Shown: positions 31,725 through 37,914 of the stretch, piece by piece
Numbering within the stretch: position 1 is the first letter of the stretch
How the letters are laid out: each line of letters begins with the position of its first letter
Assembly: GCA_017548765.1 (NCBI GenBank)
Contig: JAFYZH010000058.1
Coordinates: 1-37,914, forward strand
Reading direction: 5' to 3'
Source of the DNA: Lachnospiraceae bacterium
Lineage (GTDB): Bacteria > Bacillota > Clostridia > Lachnospirales > Lachnospiraceae
Length of the DNA: 37,914 bases
The notes under the pieces: model-generated
The model's database searches: none
What the model was told of the DNA's origin: nothing
What the model saw: only the letters and a program-made list of their open reading frames with translations
Position numbers and translations under genes: made by a program

Positions 31725-33965
31725 TTATTTCTTCTTTTTCATCTTAATGGCAGCCACCGTCGCGCCACCGATACCGACCACTCCTAATACCACGGTCAGC
31801 ACGATCCGCATGGTGTTTCCGCCCTTATCTTCCGTCTTTTCATCGGTGATCTCAGCTTCCGTAGAAGCTGCTGTCGTCGTTTCACGAACGGTCGCCTGCG
31901 TCGGTGCTTCGGTCAATGCTTCGGTAGGCGCCTCTGTCGGTGCCTGCGTCGGTGCCTGTGTCGGCGCCTCGGTCGGCGCTTCCGTCGGTGCTTCGGTCGG
32001 CGCTTCGGTCAGCGCTTCCGTCGGCGCTTCCGTCGGCTTCGGTCCGGCCAATGCTTCCTCGATCAGCTCGCCGGCCTCCGGCAGTTTCAGTTCCTCGCGT
32101 ACCTCCGTGAGCAACTGCGTATTCGCATCTATAGCCGCCTGTATCGCTGCATCCCGCGTTTCAAGCATTTGCTTCGGGATCGGCTGGCTCATCAACGGTT
32201 CGATATTCCATATACCGGAGAATTCGGCCATCAGCGTGTTCGTCTCGAACGGTTCGACAATAAAAGCATTTTCCTGAGGCCCGCCCCATATGTTGATCTT
32301 AAGCCAATCATTTTCGGTTTTCTCATTATACGCTTCGATGCTTTTCACAAAGCTTTCCACCGGATATGCATAGCCCCAATACAGGGTCAGGATCGGGATC
32401 GGCAACACATCCTTCAGCGGCTCTTCGCAAGGAGCCACGGAATATTGCGCATCCCAACCCTTCCACTCTTCCGGCGTGGACTCCTCCAGATCTTTCAACA
32501 ACATGTCGAAAGGATAGATCTCGGTCTCGTCATAACCGAAATTCGCATACGTATACCATCTATATTCCCCATCCGTTACCTGCAACGCACGGGCGATCTC
32601 ACTATCACTCTTAAGGATCTGCGAGCGTACGACAGCCTTCACACGAAGCGCATCCAAGTAATTCCGGAACGCATCCGTATCCTCTGTCACACTGTCCGAA
32701 AGGTAAATGATCCTGTATTTATCCTTATCTTCACCCCAGTACCTCTCAAAAATGGAATGTTCCAGCAACGACATTTCTTCTGCCGGCGAGAGTGTATACG
32801 AGCGTCCTTCATTCGGAGTGTATGAAGCGACCAGCTGCTCTCCTTTAAGATCTGGCTGCGCAGTATACAAAACCACATATACTGCCGTTTCTTCTGAGCA
32901 GACCATGGCGTTAAAGGCCGGCGAATTATAAAATGTATTCGGCTCATACGGATCGGTTTGTTCCTTATCCTTTGACAGATACCAGAGCAGATCATCCAGA
33001 ATGATATCCGTCCCATATGCCGAAGTCTCCCGCGGCATAGCCCGATAATAATCCAGTTGTTCCTTCGTATAATCGCCGGTCAGCTCGCCGTAGTTTCTGT
33101 TTTTATCATAGTACTGGAGTTTCCCGACGATATAGTCCACATCCTCCTGTGGTAACTTCAGACCGAATTCCAAATACAGTTTTACCTTCGTAACGATCGC
33201 GCCGTCATATGAGGAATCCATATATACAAAGTGTTCTTCCAATGTCGGATCTGAAAACCATTTACGGTAATTCTCCGCGGTGAACCTGGCCATCGTAACA
33301 TCCGCTCCGGTCTCCTCACGCTCCGTGATCCAGTTTATCAGATCTATATGCGTCGTTCGCGAAATATACACACGATCCAACAACCGGCTCACCAAAAAAT
33401 CATCCAGTATCACACTGATCCGATTATCCGCCACCGTATAACTCATCGGTTTAATATCATCCACCAGGATCAGTTCATACAGAGGCATGTCGACCGACCA
33501 CTCCAGGTGACCGATCCGGTCGTTGAACTGTCTCGAAAGCTGTCGAAGGTCGAACGCGAGCACATTCTGGTAGTTTAAGTTTTTCGCCGTTTTATACGCG
33601 TAAGAAAGTCCGGCATATCCCCCGGCTTTTACAGCCAGTGTCACCACGCCGCCCTTCACCGCGATCTCCTCTCCGTCTTTCGTTCTCACGGCCAATGCTT
33701 TTCTGTCGATCCCGGCTGAGATCTCCGGCAGGGCAAACGTAACCTCCGCGTCCTCTTCACCATTGTTTCTGAGAACCAGCTCGGAAGTCACCATCTCCGT
33801 CTGCGTATCGATATGGACCTCCATGGACAGCACCGAAATGTCGGCATTGTCCGCGGAAAGCGTCGGCGCTGCCGACGACGGAAGCGGTGCTAAGCCGATC
33901 ATCACCAAAAGTAATGCCAAAAATGCTGCTAATGCTTGTTTCCTGCGACTTTTACACTTCGTCAT
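31725..33965 (-). CDS. Surface protein of the tandem family, copy with PTEA-repeat stalk
   Basis: A 746-residue protein from the ATG at 33965, preceded by GGGGGA. It has a signal peptide (cleavage after SSAA near 32), an N-terminal beta-rich domain (about 40-130) with ELVLRNNGEEDAEVTFALPE, a long unidentified region, a PTEA/PTQA-repeat stalk (about 641-690), a membrane helix (about 722-740) and a KKKK tail. The N-terminal domain resembles a VIT-type sandwich, a suggestion from pattern only. The strictly conserved core DLRQLSRQFNDRIGHLEW is shared with the two neighbouring proteins. An insert of about 65 acidic, coiled-coil-like residues seen in the other two (after SRTTH) is absent here. It has its own extended -10 promoter. 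Function unknown. Confidence 0.82.
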   Translation of the reverse strand: MTKCKSRRKQALAAFLALLLVMIGLAPLPSSAAPTLSADNADISVLSMEVHIDTQTEMVTSELVLRNNGEEDAEVTFALPEISAGIDRKALAVRTKDGEEIAVKGGVVTLAVKAGGYAGLSYAYKTAKNLNYQNVLAFDLRQLSRQFNDRIGHLEWSVDMPLYELILVDDIKPMSYTVADNRISVILDDFLVSRLLDRVYISRTTHIDLINWITEREETGADVTMARFTAENYRKWFSDPTLEEHFVYMDSSYDGAIVTKVKLYLEFGLKLPQEDVDYIVGKLQYYDKNRNYGELTGDYTKEQLDYYRAMPRETSAYGTDIILDDLLWYLSKDKEQTDPYEPNTFYNSPAFNAMVCSEETAVYVVLYTAQPDLKGEQLVASYTPNEGRSYTLSPAEEMSLLEHSIFERYWGEDKDKYRIIYLSDSVTEDTDAFRNYLDALRVKAVVRSQILKSDSEIARALQVTDGEYRWYTYANFGYDETEIYPFDMLLKDLEESTPEEWKGWDAQYSVAPCEEPLKDVLPIPILTLYWGYAYPVESFVKSIEAYNEKTENDWLKINIWGGPQENAFIVEPFETNTLMAEFSGIWNIEPLMSQPIPKQMLETRDAAIQAAIDANTQLLTEVREELKLPEAGELIEEALAGPKPTEAPTEALTEAPTEAPTEAPTEAPTQAPTQAPTEAPTEALTEAPTQATVRETTTAASTEAEITDEKTEDKGGNTMRIVLTVVLGVVGIGGATVAAIKMKKKK
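31895..32040 (-). repeat. In-frame 12-bp repeat tract encoding the PTEA stalk
   Basis: About a dozen imperfect 12-bp units of the type GCYTCNGTCGGY encode PTEA/PTQA/LTEA repeats. Such tracts change length by slippage without shifting the frame. Confidence 0.8.
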
Positions 33966-34018
33966 AGAGCATTCCCCCAATTCTTAGATTTTCGTTACCA
34001 GAAACCTTCGTTTGCTCT

Positions 34019-34027
34019 ATTATAGCA
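34019..34027 (-). promoter_or_regulatory. Extended -10 promoter of the 31725-33965 gene
   Basis: TGCTATAAT on the minus strand with perfect -10 box at 34019-34024, about 54 bases before the ATG. It lies between two tandem paralogues, so this copy can be expressed separately. Confidence 0.6.
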
Positions 34028-34056
34028 CATTTTTCATCGATTGTTTTCCGTTTGGA

Positions 34057-36315
34057 TCAACTCTTTTGACGTTTTCGGATGATCACCGCAATCGCGGTCG
34101 CACCCGCCATAACCACGAGGACGACTCCGAGGATGATCCAAAGCAACGGTCCTCCGTTCGCGGGATCAGTTTCCGCCTCTTTCACGGCAGGTTCGATCGT
34201 CGTTTCCACGGGCTGTGTAATGCCCTCGGTCTCCTGTGTTGCTTCAACCGTCGACTCCTCCGTCAGCGTTTCCGTGGGTTCGGGAACAGACGTTGTTTCC
34301 TCGACAGGTGCTTCTGTCGGCTCTTCCGATATGACCGGAACGCCCATCTGCTCCGGAGTAGGAAGATTCAACTGCCGGCGCACATCATTTATTTCCTTCA
34401 TTCTGTCTCTTACCAGGTTCTGTCTTGCCGTGGATCCTTCTTGCAGTTTGGCATTCTTATACAACTCCATCATAAACGTATCGAGATTATCCGAAGTTAC
34501 AAATGAAAACGCATATGGATCCACATTCACAGTGCCGGTATGCGAAGGCTCCCCGTATACTTCTCCCCAATACTGCGTAAAGATCGGGATCGATAACAAA
34601 TCCTTAAGCGGCTCTTTACAGCGAACCAATGTATTGGAACTGACTTCACTCAGTCGTGCTTTAAACTCTTCGTAGAGAATGTCATCAAAAATACTTGCAC
34701 CGGACGCATCATACCCAAAATACTGTTCATAATTTCCCATGGTAGCCCCGGAATACGGACTGTAAAACCTTCCCTCGAATATCTCCGCTAAAGCGCTGTC
34801 TTCCCTAAGGATCTGAACACGAATGACTGCCTTTACATTCAGTGCAGTCAGATAATCTTGCACCATTTCCGGGTCATCAAAATCGCTTTCGAAAAGATGA
34901 ATAAATCTGCGTCCTCTAGGTAATACTTCACCAAGACTTACTTCGATGCTTTCTGACACCCGATTCGCCGTTTCGCCGTCCCAGCCTGTTTCAAAATATA
35001 TACCCGTTCCTTCTATCCCCGGAGCAGAAGGCAGTAATGCATAGATCGAATTCACGGGGTTCAACGTGGCCTCAAATGCCGGGCATAGTTTTAGCCACGA
35101 TTCCCCATTATTATTCCCATCTTCATGTAAATCGTAGAAAAGATAATAGAGTAACCGGTCGGAAAACAAGCTATATTCCAGCCAAGACCCTTGAAGGTTC
35201 GGTAATCCCGGGATCGTTTCGATGGAAAGCGGGTGTTCTTCGATAAACTGATCAAATGTACATGCCTTGCTCACATCAGGGTTTCTTCGATCTTCGATCC
35301 ACTTAAGCAGAGCCTCCCGGTCCTCTTTACGCCCCTCCTGATCATAATACATATTTAAAAGAGTGATCAAATAACTGTTGAAAGAGTAATCCAAGTTGAT
35401 CCAATGATCTCTGACCCACTCGGGATCGCGGTACCATTTTCGATAGTTCTCGAGGAGAAAACGTTCACAAAAGCACCATGCCATACCCTCTTCAAATTCC
35501 CAGCTGTAATCCATCCATTGGTCGCTCAGATAATCATACTCTTGCCAGGTATCGTCATCCATTTCCGACATATTATCGTTGTCTATCTCGTACTTTTCTA
35601 CAAATGCATCGAGTTCTTTTTCCGCTTCCTCCATGAACTCCTTATCTCTCACCAGCCGCTCTTCCGCATTTACCAGTTCTTCCATCAGATCCTTATGCGT
35701 TGTGCGGGAAAAAGAGACCCGGTTCAACAACCTGCTGACCATGAACTGATCCAGTTCAACGCAAATACGATGTCCGTTTACCGTAAACGTTCCCGGTTGG
35801 ATATCATTTACCAGAATGAATTCGTACGCCGGCATATCCACCGTCCATTCCAGATGTCCGATGCGATCATTGAACTGCCGTGACAACTGCCGCAGATCAA
35901 TGCCGATGGCGCCCTCATACGCGAGGTTCTTCTTAGTCTTGTATGTATATGTGATCCCGGCAAATCCGAGGCCTTTGACTCTCAGCGGCACTCGTCCGTC
36001 CACCGCCTCGATCTCGCTTCCGTCACTCGTTTTTACGGTCAATGTATCCAGATCGATCCCCGCAGAGATCTCCGGCAGGGCATACGTGATATCTTGATAA
36101 CTTCCGCTTGCATTTTTCAAGATCAGCTCCGTGAAAACCATCCCGGTCTCGGTGTTTACATTGACCGTAATGGACAGAACGGAGATGTCATCGTGGTCTT
36201 CCGCTGTCTCCTCAGGCGCGGCCAGTGCAGGAACGACCGGAAGGCTGAGCAGCACCAACAGCAGCGCCATCAGCGCTGCTGTCGCATGTATCAACATCGA
36301 ACTCCGTTTTTTCAT
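34057..36315 (-). CDS. Surface protein of the tandem family, middle copy
   Basis: A 752-residue protein: signal peptide (cleavage after ALAA near 33), VIT-like N-terminal domain with YALPEISAGIDLDTL, the core DLRQLSRQFNDRIGHLEW, then an acidic insert rich in Glu/Asp and aromatic residues (about 215-290) that may form a coiled coil. A region with WYRDPEWV and two RFIHLFESDFDDP-type segments follows, then a Thr/Glu-rich stalk (EEPTEAPVEETT), a membrane helix (about 725-747) and a basic tail. No enzyme motif was recognised. It lies nine bases after the next upstream copy and follows GAGGATGAG, so those two are cotranscribed. No clear terminator was found at its end. Confidence 0.82.
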   Translation of the reverse strand: MKKRSSMLIHATAALMALLLVLLSLPVVPALAAPEETAEDHDDISVLSITVNVNTETGMVFTELILKNASGSYQDITYALPEISAGIDLDTLTVKTSDGSEIEAVDGRVPLRVKGLGFAGITYTYKTKKNLAYEGAIGIDLRQLSRQFNDRIGHLEWTVDMPAYEFILVNDIQPGTFTVNGHRICVELDQFMVSRLLNRVSFSRTTHKDLMEELVNAEERLVRDKEFMEEAEKELDAFVEKYEIDNDNMSEMDDDTWQEYDYLSDQWMDYSWEFEEGMAWCFCERFLLENYRKWYRDPEWVRDHWINLDYSFNSYLITLLNMYYDQEGRKEDREALLKWIEDRRNPDVSKACTFDQFIEEHPLSIETIPGLPNLQGSWLEYSLFSDRLLYYLFYDLHEDGNNNGESWLKLCPAFEATLNPVNSIYALLPSAPGIEGTGIYFETGWDGETANRVSESIEVSLGEVLPRGRRFIHLFESDFDDPEMVQDYLTALNVKAVIRVQILREDSALAEIFEGRFYSPYSGATMGNYEQYFGYDASGASIFDDILYEEFKARLSEVSSNTLVRCKEPLKDLLSIPIFTQYWGEVYGEPSHTGTVNVDPYAFSFVTSDNLDTFMMELYKNAKLQEGSTARQNLVRDRMKEINDVRRQLNLPTPEQMGVPVISEEPTEAPVEETTSVPEPTETLTEESTVEATQETEGITQPVETTIEPAVKEAETDPANGGPLLWIILGVVLVVMAGATAIAVIIRKRQKS
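34299..34365. repeat. 67-bp identical segment, copy 1
   Basis: Identical base for base to 36570-36636. It encodes the LPTPEQMGVPVISEEPTEAPVE region at the start of the stalk in the two neighbouring paralogues, whose flanking sequences differ. Confidence 0.9.
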
Positions 36316-36324
36316 AACTCATCC

Positions 36325-37914
36325 TCACTTCTTGGACTTCTTTTTTACCACTACGGTTGCGGTTGCAGTCGCCGCTCCGACAACGATCACGCCTGCTACG
36401 ACAGCGATCAGCAGGATCATGGGACCCTTATCGGACGGATCCTGCGTATCCTTCGATGCAAAGGTCTCCTCTTCAGAAGATACAGCGGTTGTTGATGCGT
36501 CCTCGAGTTCCTCTGTGGAAACCTCAGCGGTCGTTTCGATCAATGCCTCCGTGGTTTCTTCTAAAGTTCCCTCGACAGGTGCTTCTGTCGGCTCTTCCGA
36601 TATGACCGGAACGCCCATCTGCTCCGGAGTAGGAAGGCCCAGCATTTCCCGCGCTTTATCGATCTCGTTCTTTATGGAGTCCTCAAGTGCTTGCCGTTGT
36701 GCGTTTCGTGCCATTAATACAGCGCTTATATTTTTTTCTTCCATCAGCCGGTCGAGCGCATCGGTAGCATATGATGAAAACGGAAGTCTTCGCACAGACC
36801 AATATCCTTCATCATCCTGCAAGTAGGCTTTCCCCCAAAACAGTGTGAAAACCGGAATCGATAGATGGTTTGCCAATGGATCCTCATAATGATACAGTGT
36901 ATTATCTCTGACCACCTCGTTAAGCTTACTCTGGAAATCCTTAAACGAGCAATTTCCGAATTCATCAAATCCAAAATATTCTATCGGTGAATAGCTCCCG
37001 AGTACAAAATATTCGTCTCCCTGGAAGAGAAGTGCACGCATGACCGCTTGAACATGCAGGGCATCCAGATAGTCATTCACCACTTGGGGATCGTTAAAGT
37101 CGCTCTCAAAAAGATGAACATATCTGCATCCCGATATTAAAAGACGATCCATTATCATTTCAACGTTCGCGGAAGAATGAAAAGCCTCATCTCCGAATTC
37201 ATTACCATACCTGATTTTAGTTCCTTCTACATGCGGAGCCGAAGGCACCAAAACATATAAAGATCGATTCGAGTTTTCCTTTGCGTCATAAGTCAGGCAA
37301 TCCTGCAACCAATAGTTATAACCTTCGCTCAAGTTCGTAATGTGTATAAGGTAATTATATAAACGATTAGGCATTTCGAGCAGCTCTATCCAAGGATTAT
37401 ACTCCGGCACTTCCTCCATTCCTGGATAAAGCGGATGGCTTTCCACAAAACTATACATTTCCGCTCCATGGTTTTGTGCATACCATTGAACAAAAGCCTC
37501 TTGAGCCTCCGTTCGTTGCATATGAGCATAAAATAAATTAAACAGGGTCCACTCTGAATTATCCGCATCGATCCAATATGCTTTGAACCACTCGGGATTA
37601 CGATACCATTCCCGATAGTGTTCAAGAATGAACCGGCCCCAAAAACAACCGGAGCGCGTATTTGAGTACTTCCATTCCGCCTCATTATATTCGTCCTCGG
37701 CAGAATAATACTCATTTACGGCGTCATCTTCTAACTCATCCTCAAAAATATACTCATCAATTCCGTATTTTTCTTTGACCTCTTCTAATCTGCTTTTTGC
37801 ATGTTCTGCGTTCTCTTTATATCTAGGCAGATTTTCTTCTTCTGTGGCCAATGTATTCAGCATCTCCTGATGCGTAGTACGGGACAGATAAACCGTGTTC
37901 AGTAATCTACTGAC
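36325..37914 (-). CDS. Surface protein of the tandem family, upstream copy (cut by window end)
   Basis: The reading frame is open to the last base of the window, giving 529 C-terminal residues; the true start lies outside. Its first visible residues SRLLNTVYLSRTTHQE match SRLLNRVSFSRTTHKD of the middle copy, so the ATG at 37863 is internal, not the start. The acidic insert, WYRNPEWF segment, RYVHLFESDFNDP segment, LPTPEQMGVPVISEEPTEAP segment, Thr/Glu stalk, membrane helix and KKKSKK tail are all shared with the middle copy. A 67-bp stretch is identical in DNA between the two. Function unknown. Confidence 0.82.
   Translation of the reverse strand, partial: VSRLLNTVYLSRTTHQEMLNTLATEEENLPRYKENAEHAKSRLEEVKEKYGIDEYIFEDELEDDAVNEYYSAEDEYNEAEWKYSNTRSGCFWGRFILEHYREWYRNPEWFKAYWIDADNSEWTLFNLFYAHMQRTEAQEAFVQWYAQNHGAEMYSFVESHPLYPGMEEVPEYNPWIELLEMPNRLYNYLIHITNLSEGYNYWLQDCLTYDAKENSNRSLYVLVPSAPHVEGTKIRYGNEFGDEAFHSSANVEMIMDRLLISGCRYVHLFESDFNDPQVVNDYLDALHVQAVMRALLFQGDEYFVLGSYSPIEYFGFDEFGNCSFKDFQSKLNEVVRDNTLYHYEDPLANHLSIPVFTLFWGKAYLQDDEGYWSVRRLPFSSYATDALDRLMEEKNISAVLMARNAQRQALEDSIKNEIDKAREMLGLPTPEQMGVPVISEEPTEAPVEGTLEETTEALIETTAEVSTEELEDASTTAVSSEEETFASKDTQDPSDKGPMILLIAVVAGVIVVGAATATATVVVKKKSKK
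36570..36636. repeat. 67-bp identical segment, copy 2
   Basis: Identical to 34299-34365, inside the neighbouring paralogue. Points to gene conversion or a recent duplication. Confidence 0.9.

Noticed and set aside
37711-37863. Start of the last gene at the ATG at 37863
   Set aside because: The frame stays open to the window end and the residues before that ATG match the middle paralogue, so it is internal.

Overview
The window looks like chromosomal DNA from a Bacillota (Firmicutes) anaerobe of the Clostridia/Lachnospiraceae type. The grounds are strong AGGAGG-type ribosome binding sites, TTGACA/TATAAT promoters, lipobox lipoproteins, single-membrane surface proteins with Thr/Glu- or Pro/Glu-rich stalks, a GH39 beta-xylosidase and intermediate G+C. 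This assignment is inference. No tRNA, rRNA, CRISPR array, insertion sequence or phage gene was seen. All recognised genes except one (12719-15220) are on the minus strand.

Layout from left to right. 54-1247: a double-GNAT acetyltransferase. 1352-8591: a five-gene operon of membrane-anchored proteins with an EF-hand and cysteine-ladder leucine-rich repeats. It was built by duplication of a short-long gene pair (short, long, short, long, then a divergent fifth gene) and starts from a clear promoter at 8641-8669. 8704-10089: a MATE exporter with its own promoter and a structured leader. 10301-12028: a Fic enzyme with a C-terminal winged helix, followed by a zinc-ribbon membrane protein. The Fic promoter is flanked by four copies of a 12-bp sequence, three of them spaced exactly 21 bp apart. 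12194-12552: six hairpin units at an exact 64-bp period. 12719-15220: a large secreted protein with eight DnaJ-type CxxCxGxG motifs and a duplicated C-terminal domain. 15317-17711: an O-acetylhomoserine sulfhydrylase (MetY type) and a LysR regulator.

17844-23718: a GH39 beta-xylosidase, two related lipoproteins, and an ABC transporter made of one ATPase and two FtsX-like permeases. 23802-25103: a lipoprotein and a two-TM protein. 25232-30336: a permease, ATPase, response regulator and histidine kinase in one operon, which looks like a cell-envelope stress or peptide-export module. 30532-31614: a family-1-type esterase. 31725-37914: three tandem paralogues (the last cut by the window edge) of a roughly 750-residue surface protein that I do not recognise.

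The strongest candidates for something undescribed are the 64/128-bp hairpin array beside the Fic operator, the duplicated LRR cassette operon, and the tandem surface-protein family. Much of the window appears devoted to the cell surface: LRR proteins, stalked membrane proteins, lipoproteins, envelope transporters and carbohydrate-active enzymes.
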